DNA from: Tilletia caries
Lineage: Eukaryota; Basidiomycota; Exobasidiomycetes; Tilletiales; Tilletiaceae
Direction: 5' to 3'
Assembly: GCA_032718865.1 (NCBI GenBank)
Contig: JALUTQ010000003.1
Coordinates: forward strand, 1,332,001-1,396,000
DNA length: 64,000 nt
This document shows, in pieces, positions 22,480 through 33,000 of this stretch. Both the position numbers and the translations under genes were made by a program. Numbering within the stretch: position 1 is the stretch's first letter; every line of letters begins with the position of its first letter. The notes beneath the pieces are model-generated. The model was given only the letters and a program-made list of their open reading frames with translations. It was not told the DNA's origin and did not search any database.

Positions 22480-23345
22480 CGAGCATCAATTCCGGTGTAG
22501 GAGCAGCGACACTTCTGGGCCTTGGGGCTGCCTCGAGAAGGTCGGACTGCTGGACGTGTATATGTGCACTTGACGACACCGTCCGTTCTCGCCGTTCAGG
22601 CCTCAGGGCGCGGATTAGGCTGAGCAAGGAACGAAAGGAGAGTGTCAGCCTTTTGCAGATGAGAGACGCGTGTTCCGCGCGGGGGAGGAAAAGGAAGACT
22701 CACTCTCCGCTGAAGACAGCGGCAGCGTACGCCATGGAGAGCGTAGCCGTCCCTGCGCCATCCTTAACCTTGACGAGCTCATCACCACCAAACTGGATGC
22801 GGTGTACGCACTTCTCGCACTGCTCGCCGGCCGAGACGAAGAAGACATGGGCGACCTGGCAGAAGAGGGGCACAATGTTCACGCCAGAGTGGCCACTGAC
22901 GATGGGCACGTTGACCTTAATAGCGGGCTTGAAGTTGGCAATGCCGGAGAGGAAGGTGGAGGCGCGGTTGACGTCGAGCGTGATCACACCGAACAGACTG
23001 TACGAGGTTACGAAGTGATGAGCATCATTGTAGCTCATGACGCGTCAGAGCCGCCCAAATAAGGGAAGAGGAAGAACTCACCGCTTGGGGTTGTACTTTG
23101 TAGACAACATCGGAAGCGACATCGGGGGCGAGACGGATGTCGTACAGCCGGAGGTTAGTGACCTGGGTTTCCTGCTTGAGGAGAAGAGCGAGCTTTGTAA
23201 CGTAAAGGGAAGGCGTCAGTCCAGAAATCGTGTAACGAGCGTGTGTTGTTGTGACTTGAGGGTGTGCCCGTGTGCTCACAGGCTGACCAGTGTCAACGGT
23301 AGCACGGAGGTCGGGGGATAGCGATCTATCGGTTTGCGGCTGCAC
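22480..23345 (-). pseudogene. Malate dehydrogenase pseudogene
   Basis: Two blocks match malate dehydrogenase (NAD, mitochondrial/glyoxysomal type): LALLLKQETQVTNLRLYDIRLAP (about 23,200-23,120) from the NAD-binding half, and LFGVITLDVNRASTFLSGIA, VPIVSGHSGVNIVPL and GAGTATLSMAYAAAVFSGE (about 22,990-22,700) from the substrate-binding half. Around 95 residues of the middle, including the catalytic loop, are missing at about 23,040, and the start (GGIGQP region) is degraded. The C-terminal part after 22,690 (LIRALRPERRE) mixes frames. The functional enzyme interconverts malate and oxaloacetate. This copy is dead and lies inside the transposon island. Confidence 0.75.
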
Positions 23346-23373
23346 TGGAGAAACAGCGCAGGTCGGGAGCTAC

Positions 23374-23637
23374 TATACTAGCGAGCCTGTAGAGCAGATA
23401 TGTGTGCAAATAGCAGAGATTGAAGAGTGAATATATGAAAAGGGAGAGATTTAAGTACAATGATGAGCTCGAGAAGGGTAACGATGAGAGCGAGGGGAAA
23501 GTGTGACGTAAGAAAAGTGGAGGTAGAGTGTTGCTATGCAGAGATGCGAGAGAAAGAGAAAGAGGAAGGAAGATAAGAGAAAGGAAAGGGAGAGATAAGA
23601 TAAGGGACACGTGGAGTAGCCACGTGCTCGTGAGACC
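23374..23637 (-). repeat. 3' LTR of the short element
   Basis: Shares nearly all of its sequence with 24,766-25,036, from TATACTAGCGAGCCTG to GGACACGTGGAGTAG. Confidence 0.7.
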
Positions 23638-24410
23638 AATGGTGGAGCCGGCGCACGGGATGGAAGAGCAACAGATGCGCCGGAAGAGAACGTTGTAGGT
23701 GCCGCGTTGTTCAGCGCACTGTCGATGCAGGAAGGAGCGACGGGACCCAGGGCGGCGGCCTCCTCGATCGAAGTCGGTACCAAAGTTGTGTTGTGCCGTC
23801 GCGCTGTCGCCGTTTTCAGCCGGAAGGAGCGCATTTCGAGAAGAACGTCCTCCCACATTGCTGGGGCTGCAGTTGCTGACGTTGGAGCCGCCGCGTAAGA
23901 TGAAGAGACCTGGAGGGAAGGGTCGCTGTCCGGATGGACCGAAGTCGGAGACGAGGTGCGCGGGGCGGAAGTGATGTGGGACGGCAGATGACGAGGGGTG
24001 ATGGGGGGTTGGACGGGACGAGGACGAGTTGGACCGCGAGTGGTGTTTACGAACCGATCTTCGAGGAGGGCTGGGCTCCACACAGCCTCGGCCGATGCGC
24101 GGTTCCGATCAGGGGGAGGGTGGACCGGCGCGATTGATGCCCGACGGCCGTCGTCGACGGTGGCTATAGGGTCGACGGGGTTGTTGCGTTCGTGTTGATG
24201 TTGGTGGAGTTGCTCGACAGCTGTCAGTCGAACGCTGACGGCGTCGAAGCGAGCGTGGAGATCCTCGCGCATGGTGCGCATCTTGGCGATGATCGCGAGG
24301 GTGCAAGGGTCGAGGGTGGGCACTTCTAGGCCGGCATAGTGGTGCTGTTGTGGTTGAACACGGAGACGGCGGCCAGGAAGAGACGGCGAAGTTGACGCGT
24401 GCAAGGACAT
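23638..24410 (-). pseudogene. Truncated gypsy gag (short element)
   Basis: The frame starts at about 24,410 with MSLHASTSPSLPGRRLR and continues with LEVPTLDPCTLAIIAKMRTM and WSPALLEDRFVNTTRGP, clearly homologous to the first ~150 residues of gag in copies A and B. The gag domain proper and the zinc knuckle are absent; the frame runs on into the LTR. Such a protein could not form a capsid by itself. Confidence 0.7.
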
Positions 24411-24765
24411 ATCGATCTCGATGTCTGGACTCTTGAGGAAGGAAAAAGAGAAGAGAGGAAGAGAAGAGTAGAAGAAGAGAGAGAATGCGAGAAGAGGTGC
24501 GAAGAAGAGTGCGAGGGAAGGGTGGTCGGGAACGCGCGAGGGTCGGAAGAGACTCGGCGTTGGCGACTGAAGTCAGAGCTGCTGAGAGCTGGGACAAGAG
24601 GCTGAGGAGGTGAGGGCCGGAGCAGATTGCTGAGGCGATCTGGGATGCTGGAGCCTTGGCCGGAGCAGGGGCGTCTCGACGAGGGAACTTGTGGAAGTTG
24701 AGGTCGTCGTGGGCTGCTGAGGATCGTCGGATCGATGGTCAGCAAGAGAATCCTCTCATCACCAT

Positions 24766-25036
24766 ATACTAGCGAGCCTGTAAGGGTGCCAGTAGAGGGA
24801 GCCTGTAGAACAGATATGTGTGCAAATAGCAGAGATTGAAGAGTGAATATATGACAAGGGAGAGAACTAAGTACAATGATGAGCTCGAGAAGGGTAACGA
24901 TGAGAGCGAGGGGAAAGTGTGACGTGGGAAAAGTGGAGGTAGAGTGTTGCTATGCAGAGATGCGAGAGAAAGAGAAAGAGGAAGGAAGATAAGAGAAAGG
25001 AAAGGGAGAGATAAGATAAGGGACACGTGGAGTAGA
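24766..25036 (-). repeat. 5' LTR of the short element
   Basis: Differs from the 3' LTR by scattered substitutions and an extra GTAAGGGTGCCAGTAGAGG-like insertion near its 3' end. Confidence 0.7.
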
Positions 25037-25039
25037 CTG

Positions 25040-25688
25040 GTCTTTGACAGCATCCAGCTTAACCGCAGCCCAGGATCCTCGGACCTCGCCCGGCTGCGAT
25101 TCGTCGGAAGCTCATCACCATCACCACCACCACCACCACCACCGACGTCCTGCGCTCAGCCGCTCGACGTTTCCAGCCCCCATGAGGGTTTCACCATGCG
25201 GAATTGCCCGCTTTTCCCCGCCTCTACCTCTATCTCGGTACGTACATCCCCCCCCCCCCCCCCCCTTCTTCCTCGTCGGCTCGTCTCTCGCCGCCCCACT
25301 AGCACCTCCCTCTCTCTTCCCCCCTTTCTAGCCTTCCATCCACGCGCGCCAAACACACTCTACTCTTGCCCACACCCGCCATCAACACCTCTCGAGTCAA
25401 CCCCTCATCCCCGCACTCTGCCCTCCTTCTTCTTCCCTCGACCACCCTCACCTGACACCCGCCTACGCACACACCCGACAACCCTCGAGTCACTCTCGTC
25501 ATCCGCCTCCGATCTGGCCACTCCGGCCTTCACACTTTTCCCGCAGCAACACAGCCTACAGCCACACGGCACTCACCTTCATCTACTGATGGTGGTCGTT
25601 TGTTGTTGTGTTGTCGGCGGTGGCATTGACGATGGCGGTGGTGGTGGATGTGGTGGTCGGAATTTTGTTTGTCTTCGCTGAGAGGGAG
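25040..25688. other. Pyrimidine-rich low-complexity region
   Basis: CACCAC microsatellite at 25,110-25,145, a C run of about 18 near 25,248-25,265, and long CT-rich stretches. The open frames are low complexity and I do not call a gene. Confidence 0.5.
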
Positions 25689-25964
25689 TGTTGAAACCTG
25701 TCCTCGCGACACCATACATCTCGGCCAAACCGGACCGACCTTCCTCCTCACCAGTACTCCGACCTGCACCTCAAGCTCAACGATCAACGGTTAACAGTCG
25801 TCCTCAGCATCTACCTTCCTTACTACTTCACTCTCAGTCTCTTCTATCAGTCTGTCCTGCTTCCTATAAGATCCCTGTAGTCTCTCCATTGCAATCTCAT
25901 CCCCAAGCGTTTCCTCTACACTGTGTGCAGAGTCTGATCCCGGAGATCCTGATCATATTCAACA
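25689..25964 (+). repeat. Solo Ty1/copia LTR
   Basis: The 276-bp repeat starts TGTTGAAACC and ends ATATTCAACA, a TG..CA LTR with inverted ends TGTTGAA/TTCAACA. The same sequence, reversed and split by insertions, is the 5' LTR of the copia fragment at 46,766-52,168. The DNA after it lacks the copia primer-binding site and no 5-bp duplication is visible. Confidence 0.75.
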
Positions 25965-26607
25965 GAAACAAAGGGGGCCGTCTTCCTTCTCCCATTGTTC
26001 AACTCAAGTCCTTTGTCCCACAGCTTCAGCCCCGGCACCATCAGGCCATCAGTCCATCATCTTCATTGTCCCACGCAATGAGCTTCATCTATTCCCCAGA
26101 CTCTAGTTCTGGGGTTCCTTGAGCCTGGTTAGAATTTCGGCCGAACTTTTACTCTCGACATCGATTGAAACTTTTTTTTTCGCACCAAGCAAACACACCT
26201 TTCGGTTCTAATGTATCTTGATCTTATGGCTATCCTCTGTTACCGCCCCAAGTTTGAGAGCAGTTGAAAGAGAATTTGTGCACTGGGGACGCTCTGAAGT
26301 GTCACTTTTAATTAATTCCGTCGGCCGATCACGCTGTTGCTAGGCGGATGTACGCTTGGCCGCCCATCTGCCACTCACTGACTTATCCAAGGCATCAAGT
26401 ATCAACACCACAGCTCAAAGCTGATACTTATCTACCTTGGTCACGTCCATGAGGCTCGCTGTCAATTCCGTCCCGCTTCTCCTCCGCATAGCTCTGTAGC
26501 TGTGCTGGCGAGCAGCACGTGGCTACTCTTTTTTTTGATATCATGAGAATGGATTGCGGTGTAGTGCGGGGAGGAATACAGTGTGGGGGAATACATCGCA
26601 ACATTCG
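25965..26607. other. Unassigned spacer
   Basis: No gene or repeat recognised. It precedes the target duplication GTTGACTTC of the RecQ element. Confidence 0.35.
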
Positions 26608-26616
26608 GTTGACTTC

Positions 26617-26961
26617 TAGCCTCATATTATCAGGCGTGCTATCGCGGTGTAAATGCGGTGTGAATTTCTTGTCGAGCCGACTTGAAATGGAAGTGAGTGC
26701 ACTTCTGTGCTGTGCGATAGCACGCCTGATGTAGCCTCATATTATCAGGCGTGCTATCGCGGTGTAAATGCGGTGTGAATTTCTTGTCGAGCCGACTTGA
26801 AATGGAAGTGAGTGCACTTCTGTGCTGTGCGATAGCACGCCTGATGTAGCCTCATATTATCAGGCGTGCTATCGCGGTGTAAATGCGGTGTGAATTTCTT
26901 GTCGAGCCGACTTGAAATGGAAGTGAGTGCACTTCTGTGCTGTGCGATAGCACGCCTGATG
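26617..26961. repeat. Three tandem 115-bp hairpin units
   Basis: Units begin at about 26,617, 26,732 and 26,847 with period 115. Each contains perfect 17-bp inverted arms (ATCAGGCGTGCTATCGC at 26,629-26,645 and its complement at 26,714-26,730 in unit 1) around a loop that includes the core CTTGTCGAGCCGACTTG. The units are practically identical to each other. Confidence 0.9.
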
Positions 26962-27086
26962 CCAAATGTAAGGACTCACCTTGACCGACAGCCCGATGAG
27001 CAACTTAGCAAAATTCACCAAATTCGCCACTCACAGCCAGCAGCCATCCTCAGTCATCACCTACTCGCAGCCACTCAGCACTCGCC

Positions 27087-29010
27087 ATGGAGCCAACTCA
27101 GCCATCCGACGCACGAACGTCAACACAGGCTGGTTTCCCGGACGAACGGCCCACACCGGACAAGCAGGCGCGGTCGGAAAAGCAGCCACTGCGATGGGCA
27201 GACATTGTCAAGGAGCTTCCTTATTCACCAAAGCAATACCAGATCGATGCCGTAGAGGCTACTGCCAGTGGAAAGGATGCGCTGGTCATCGCCCCGACTG
27301 GCTCTGGAAAGGGTTACATCCTCAACCTTCTACTCAAAGCTATGCCGGACAAGCGCTTTGTTGTCCTCGAGCCGCTCGTATTGCTACAAGAGGAACTCAA
27401 AGATCGGATTGGTAGCGAAGCAGTCTATGTACATGCGGGCAACCGCACTCCGGAGCTCCTCAAGGATATCAGGAAGGGAAAGTACCGGATGATCTTCCTC
27501 AGCCCCGAGATGGCCATCGGCAACTCGTTCCGGGAAGTCTTGATGGACAAGGTCTTCGAGGCCTCCCTCGGCGCCATCATCTTCGACGAGGCTCAAGTCC
27601 TCAAGGATTGGGCTGTCGACTCACAGTTCCGCCGTGGGTTCAAGGAAATCAGCGTTCTCCGTCATATGGTAAGCAGGACACGGCTGGGCGAACTCAAAGA
27701 CATGCACAGCTGAACCAGTTTGCCTCCTTCAGGCTCGCGTTCCAGGGATGGCCATGAGCGGCACACTCCCGGCAGCATACAGGGAGGAAGTCCGACGCCA
27801 TTTCGAGCTCCAGAACGAGGTGGTTATCGATGTCGGAACGGACCGTCCGAACATCGAGCTCGTAGTCCAGCCGATCCAGCACAGTTTGGTTTCCTACCTC
27901 GATGTCCTTGCCTGCCTGTCCGAGCTTCACCAGGATCCGCCCGAGACCGAGGAGCAGCGTGCTGCGCTGAAGGCGAAATGTATCGACAACAAAACTCAGC
28001 AGCTCGATCTGTTCCACAAGGTTAGGTCGTGGTACTCACGCTTCGGGCTCGAGGATGCAGTGCTGCTTGTCTCCGCCGACATGAGCGCCAGCCATCGCAG
28101 CCAAGTAAAGGTCCTGGTCGAGAAAGGAGAGGTCCTGTGCATCATCAGTACAAGCGTGCTCGGTATGGGCTCGGATATGCGCAAGATCCTCAGAGTCATC
28201 CTTTGGAGACTCACAGACTCCTTGGCCGCAGCCATGCAAAAGCTGGGACGGGCCGGTCGAGATCCTGCGACCAAAGCCGAAGCATTCATCCTGGCCGACA
28301 AGTGGTCCATCCCCCGTGTCACGCAAGAGGCACTCGACCGCGACGGGCAGCTCCCCACTGAGCCTGTTCCAGAAGGAGAAGAGAAAGGTGGTCTTGCTGT
28401 TCGGTCGGAGGTGACCAAGGCGAGGGAGGGGGCGGACGCCGACCTGCTGCTCGTGGTGCAGACCGCCTTGCTGCGCCGTGGATGTATTCGTCGCCTGGTA
28501 AATGATCTCCTTGGTCAGCCTTCGCCCGACCAGCTCCCTGCACCTCAGGACATCTTTGGACCGACCCTTGCCAAGGACTTACCGTGCTGTGTGGTCTGCT
28601 CGAAACGGGAAATCGGCCAGGTACCGGACGCGTATCTTCCTACGACGACAGAGGAAGGCAGGGCGCGGGACGGAATCACCAAGCTGCAGGAGATGGTGGA
28701 GCCCAAGCTTCGTCAGTGGAGGCTGTCAATGTGGAAGGAGGAGTGGAGCAAGCTCGACGCACCTTCTTGGCTCGGGGTTTCCTTCTACATGCGAGTCGAA
28801 GACATTGCCGACGTGGTGCGGAACCTCGGTAAGATCGACCGGGGCTTGACTGCGGAGGAAGACGGTGTTGTCGAGCGGTTCGTCGCCATGGAGGCTAAGT
28901 CCCTTGTCGTTCCACAGCTGACGGCCAAGCTGAAGGAGATCATCGCCGAGTTTGATGCCGACAAGGAGAAGGCTCGGCAGGAAAAGCGCAGCTTGAACCA
29001 TAGTACATAG
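27087..29010 (+). CDS. RecQ-like DEAD/DEAH-box helicase in a mobile element
   Basis: Exons 27,087-27,668 and 27,733-29,010 join in frame across a 64-bp GT-AG intron to give 619 residues. Helicase motifs in order: Q-motif region SPKQYQIDAV (47-56), Walker A APTGSGKGY (69-77), Walker B IFDEAQ (165-170; RecQ enzymes usually have DEAH), SGTLP (motif III region), STSVLGMGSDM (motif V) and QKLGRAGRD (motif VI). The C-terminus has a CCVVCSKRE cluster but no RQC or HRDC domain that I can recognise. Such enzymes unwind DNA 3'-5' with ATP. Its position between inverted ends with target duplications suggests it belongs to the mobile unit, perhaps acting on the terminal hairpins; that role is inference. 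The frame is intact. Confidence 0.82.
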
Positions 29011-29029
29011 AGCTTCGAGATCAACTCAC

Positions 29030-29284
29030 CTGGACCTTGAGGGCTGTCTGAGCCTTGAGTAACCCGACCGTCTTCCTCGTCAGCGTCGTCCGCATCGAAC
29101 AGCTCGTCGAGTTCTCGTTGAAGCTCCTTGATGGTATCGTTTGAGCTTGAGGTCGGGCTAGAAGGGAAGTCGATGTGCCTTGAAGGGCCGGCCGTGGGCT
29201 GGCTGAGGGCAAAGCTGGGAGGACGGCTCAGTGATGGCCCTGCGCCTTCAGCCGGGAAGAGCGTGCGTGCTGCCGGGAAGCTCA
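29030..29284 (-). CDS. Short Ser/Pro-rich, acidic-ended frame in the RecQ element
   Basis: From ATG at 29,284 the frame reads MSFPAARTLFPAEG, a Ser/Pro-rich stretch, then a helix KELQRELDELFDADDADEED. A splice-donor-like GTGAGT follows PQGP near 29,030, after which the frame runs antisense to the helicase. It may be the first exon of a second gene that converges on the helicase, or a spurious frame. A similar start (NLAKFTKFATHSQQP) is encoded in the left inverted repeat at about 26,999. No function assigned. Confidence 0.35.
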
Positions 29285-29422
29285 TGGGTGTGTTGTGTAC
29301 AGTGTAGCTGATGAAGCTGGCTGAAGGTGAAGCTGCTGGCTGTGGTGACTGGTGAGTGGATTTCGTGAATTCCGCTAAGTTGCGGATCTGGCTGTCGGTC
29401 AAGGTGAGTCCTTGTCTTTGCG

Positions 29423-29516
29423 CTCAGGCTGCCTGCGGCACGGCTTCAGCCGCTTGTCACTTCCATTTCAAGTCGGCTCGACAAGCACACACGTGACACA
29501 CCGCAGGCAGCCTGAG
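29423..29516. repeat. Right-end hairpin unit of the RecQ element
   Basis: Perfect 16-bp arms CTCAGGCTGCCTGCGG (29,423-29,438) and its complement (29,501-29,516) enclose the same 29-bp core as the left units, in reverse orientation (29,457-29,485). The arms differ in sequence from the left-unit arms. A small inner hairpin CGGCTTCAGCCG is also present. Confidence 0.85.
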
Positions 29517-29719
29517 TTTCTGAGGCTAGTTGACTTCTGGGACTCGGGTGCAGTGTGAGGGAGTGGAGCAAGAGAGAGAGAAGTGGGTGGTGGGGGGGGG
29601 GGGGGGACGCCCGTATCGCCCTCGTCATTTTTCCACGTGGCGGCGAAACTGGATCACGTGACCCCACTGTCCATTCAACCCCACTTCCAGCTCGGCGGGG
29701 GGGCTTTGCCCCCCAGGAA

Positions 29720-30056
29720 TATGCGGGAGCGGAGTGATTCACCTGAGACAACTGGACAATAAAGTCAGTGATGTTCTATGGAAAAAGGCTAAGTGAATTC
29801 GCTTATGAGGTACAAAGGGGAGCTCAGCTATTTATGGAAATGAGAGAAGCAGAAGGAAGAAGAGAGAAGCCGAGGCGTGGGAAGAAGAAGAAAAGAGAAG
29901 AGCCGGATGCCATGTCGTTGCGTAACGATCTGGAGGCAAGAAGGGAAAGGAAACGTGGAGCGAGCGATCGGGAGAGAGAACGGAACGGAGTGGAGTGATC
30001 ATGATCAATGGAAACTAAGTAGCTACTCGTCTATGATAGTCTGGCTCGCCAGCACA
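29720..30056 (-). repeat. 3' LTR of gypsy copy B
   Basis: 337 bp, TGTGCTGGCGAG to CGCATA on the minus strand. The pol stop codon at 30,023 lies inside it. Confidence 0.93.
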
Positions 30057-33000
30057 TCCCCACCGCCAGAAGCTGACCGTCCCTGGTCAGGGATGAGGCG
30101 AGAGAGGGCGTCAGCGTTCGTGTGGCGAGGGCCAGGCCGGTAGATGAATCGAATGTTTCCCAAGTGCGGCATAATGAGTGCTCGGCAGCGGGTAACAGTC
30201 GGCCCATAGGTAATGCTGTTGGTCGACCGCAACATTCGCTCCATGGGCGCGTGGTCGGTGATGACCGTGAGAGAGGCCCCCTCCAGCAGGTGGGCGAGCT
30301 TGTGAAAGGCCCACGCCAAGCACACGAGCTCTAGTTCCGCCGCCACGAGTTTTTCCTCGGCGGGAGAGGTCAATCGCGAGATGAAAGCGACGGGACGTTC
30401 GGACAGAACGAGAAGGTCGTTGCCCTCTTGGAACGATCGGGGGCGAGGAAGGGGTCCGCGGAGCAGGTCCAGGAGTTCAGGCGACGGGGCCGGCTGGACG
30501 GTGCCGACGTGGAAGTCGCGCATGCTCTCGGGGAGATGACGGACACGGCGCGGAGGAAGGGCGGCAGCATCGATGGCGACGGAAGAGTAGCGGTCCTCAC
30601 CCGAACGCGACGACGACAGCTCCCCCACCCCGCCCGAGATGTCCCCCTGTAGTGACCCGTCCGCTCGAAGCTCCTGACTACCCCCGTCAACTCGAAGCTC
30701 CGGACTACCGGCCTCAACCGCAGCCGACGACGGACGATGAGCCGCAAAGGGATCCATATCGGACGGGGCGAAGTCCAGTTGTTCGATGTTAAGGACCGGG
30801 TCGATGTCGAGATGAGGGGGAAGGCACAGTCGGACGCGGTGAGGGGACAGCACCTCCTCTACCTCGAAAGGTCCAAGCTTGCGCACATCCAACTTGTCGC
30901 CAATGGCGCCGGCGATGGGCCGGTCGCGAAGCCGGATCCATGCCCGCATGCCCGCGGAAATGAGCGGGGGCCGAGCGCGGCGGCTGTCGAAGCGTCGCTT
31001 CTGGTCGAGACGGGCAACGGAGATCTGCCGCCGAGCCGTGTCCAAACGTTCGTGGCCAGCCGCCAATCGTTCCTCGAACGAGCTAACGCCAAGATGCTCG
31101 TCGGCATCGAACACGGCATGCACCACGGACGGGTGACTCAGAAAGACGAGATCGAAAGGTCGGTGTCCCGTTACCGTCGACGGACTGCTATTCATCGCAA
31201 GCTCGACCGAAGGGAGAAGCCGACGGTCCCAGTGGGCTTTCGAGTCCAGAGACAAGACCTGCAGAACTTGCTGGACGATTTGGACGGCCCGCTCAACGCT
31301 GTTGGCCTGCTGATGGTAGGGGCTGGACGGAGTTGGGACAGCCCCAAGCGAAGCAGCAAGGGCGGATAGGACCGAACCAGAGACACGCGCCTCAGAGTCG
31401 GAGACTAGACGTTTCGGCCGCCATCCGAAACGAAGGATGCGATTGCTGACAATAGCAGCCACACCTTCCGCCGTGATCTCCTTGTGGCACGGTTCGAGGA
31501 GGATCATCCGCGAGAACAAATCCTGCAGCACCAGCGCGGCGTCGTTACCGGAGCGGGAACGAGGGAAGCCGTAAATGAGGTCGAAGGAGACCGCCTCGAA
31601 CGGCAAGGAAGCGTCCTTGGACACATCGAGCACGCCCGTCTTCGGAGCGGTCTTGATGCGCTGGCACTCGGTACAGTGCTTGACCCAGGCTCGGACGGAG
31701 GTAGCGAGGTGGGGACGCCAGAAGTGGTTGCGGACAGCAAACAACGTCTTGGTAAACCCGAAGTGACCACCGTCATCGTGAACCGCCTTCAGCACGACCG
31801 GAAGCGCGGCCAACGGGAGAGCAACGCGATCATCCACTCGCCGAACCAAGATCTCGTCTTGGATAACCCACTCGTCCGACGCGGTGGGCGTGTCTCGAGC
31901 CTGTCGGAGCAGAGGGGCGAAGTAACGATCCTCCTCAAGCCATGACCGCCAGCGCTGGCGAGCGAACGGGGATGGCAGCTGGGGGATCGTGAGGGTGTTG
32001 AGCTTGGCGTGAGGATTGGATGCGGGGACAGACGCGGAGGACGAAGAGACTTGGTGGAGGATAGCGGCCAGAGCGTGTTTGGAGGCGTCCGTGTACAAGA
32101 GGTAGGGACGGGAAGGATCGGGATGAGCGAGGACGGGAGGGTTAGCAATAGCATGCCGAAGACCCTCGAAGCTGTCCTGTTGTTCCGGACCCCACGCAAT
32201 CGGAACCCGTCCTGCAGCGACCGCTTTGCCTTCCGTGTTAACCAGTCTGGTATGGCCGTCGGCTGATTCGTAACGCCAGCCCTTCAGGAGGCGAGTGAGG
32301 GGCGCGGCGCGAATGGCAAAGTTGGGGACGAAAGCTCGGTAGTAGCCGAAGAGGCCAAGAGTGTGGTACAGCTCTTGGAGTGTGGTAGGGCGCGCTAGGG
32401 TGGCTATGGCTTGGGCCCTGTCCTCCCAGATAGCGACGCCCGCCCCCGACACCTTCCGACCCAGCAGAGTCAACGAGGGCACACCGAAAGTACATTTGGC
32501 CGGGCTGAATTTCAACCCAACGTCGGTGGCCGACTGAAGGAGGGTATCGAGGGCCTGGATGTGTTCCGCCATCGTGTCAGTGGCCACGACGGCGTCGTCG
32601 ATGTAAACGACGGCCTGATTCCACCGTAACGGCCCGAGCACCTTGTCCATCAGTCGTTGAAAGACGGCCGGAGCATTGCGGAGGCCGAACGGAACGGTTT
32701 TGTACTGAAACAATCCTTTGTGGCAGACGAACGCGGTTTTCCACCGATCGTCCTCCTTGACGCCCAACTGGTGGTAGCCTCGGATGGCGTCGAGAGAGCT
32801 GAACACCTTCTTCCCGCATAGGGTCTGGAAGATGGAGTCGATGGTGGGTAAGGGATATCGGTCGGGGATGGTGTCGGCATTGAGCTTGCGATAGTCGACA
32901 CAGAATCGCCACTTCCCCTGTTGGCGTACCATGACGACCGGGAACGACACTGGACTCGCCGAGGGCTCGATGACGTCCCAGTCGAGGAGCTGTTGGATGG

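Larger units (their letters stand above)
23374..25036 (-). mobile_element. Short LTR element carrying only a gag fragment
   Basis: Two direct repeats of about 265-275 bp (23,374-23,637 and about 24,766-25,036) flank roughly 1.1 kb. Read on the minus strand, the first LTR is followed by the same TGGTGATGAGAGG primer-binding-site-like sequence used by gypsy copies A and B. The internal region encodes only the N-terminus of a related gag. It is a non-autonomous or internally deleted gypsy relative. I could not find a convincing target duplication. Confidence 0.7.
26617..29528 (+). mobile_element. TIR element encoding a RecQ-like helicase
   Basis: The 2912-bp unit begins TAGCCTCA and ends TGAGGCTA and is flanked by the 9-bp direct repeat GTTGACTTC at 26,608-26,616 and 29,529-29,537. 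Each end carries a hairpin unit with a shared 29-bp core (tripled at the left end), followed by roughly 80 bp of imperfect inverted repeat (about 26,968-27,050 against 29,330-29,412). A 9-bp duplication suggests Mutator-type integration. Inside are a two-exon helicase gene on the plus strand and a short minus-strand frame. No DDE or other transposase was recognised. Confidence 0.75.

Noticed and set aside
25044..26122. Pro/Ser-rich frames around 25-26 kb as genes
   Set aside because: They run through microsatellites, a C run and the solo copia LTR.
26617..26961. CRISPR-like array
   Set aside because: Three 115-bp units with internal hairpins and no variable spacers in a eukaryotic context; these are tandem copies of a transposon end.
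26617..29528. RecQ element as a Helitron
   Set aside because: Helitrons lack target duplications and terminal inverted repeats and encode Rep/Pif1-like helicases; here there is a 9-bp duplication, TIRs and RecQ-type motifs.
32041..32110. Early RNase H half in gypsy copy B as the remnant of a duplicated, complete RNase H
   Set aside because: No second set of the Glu, TDH or ADALSR segments lies near it, and the late half lacks a TDAS strand, so the two segments complement rather than duplicate each other.
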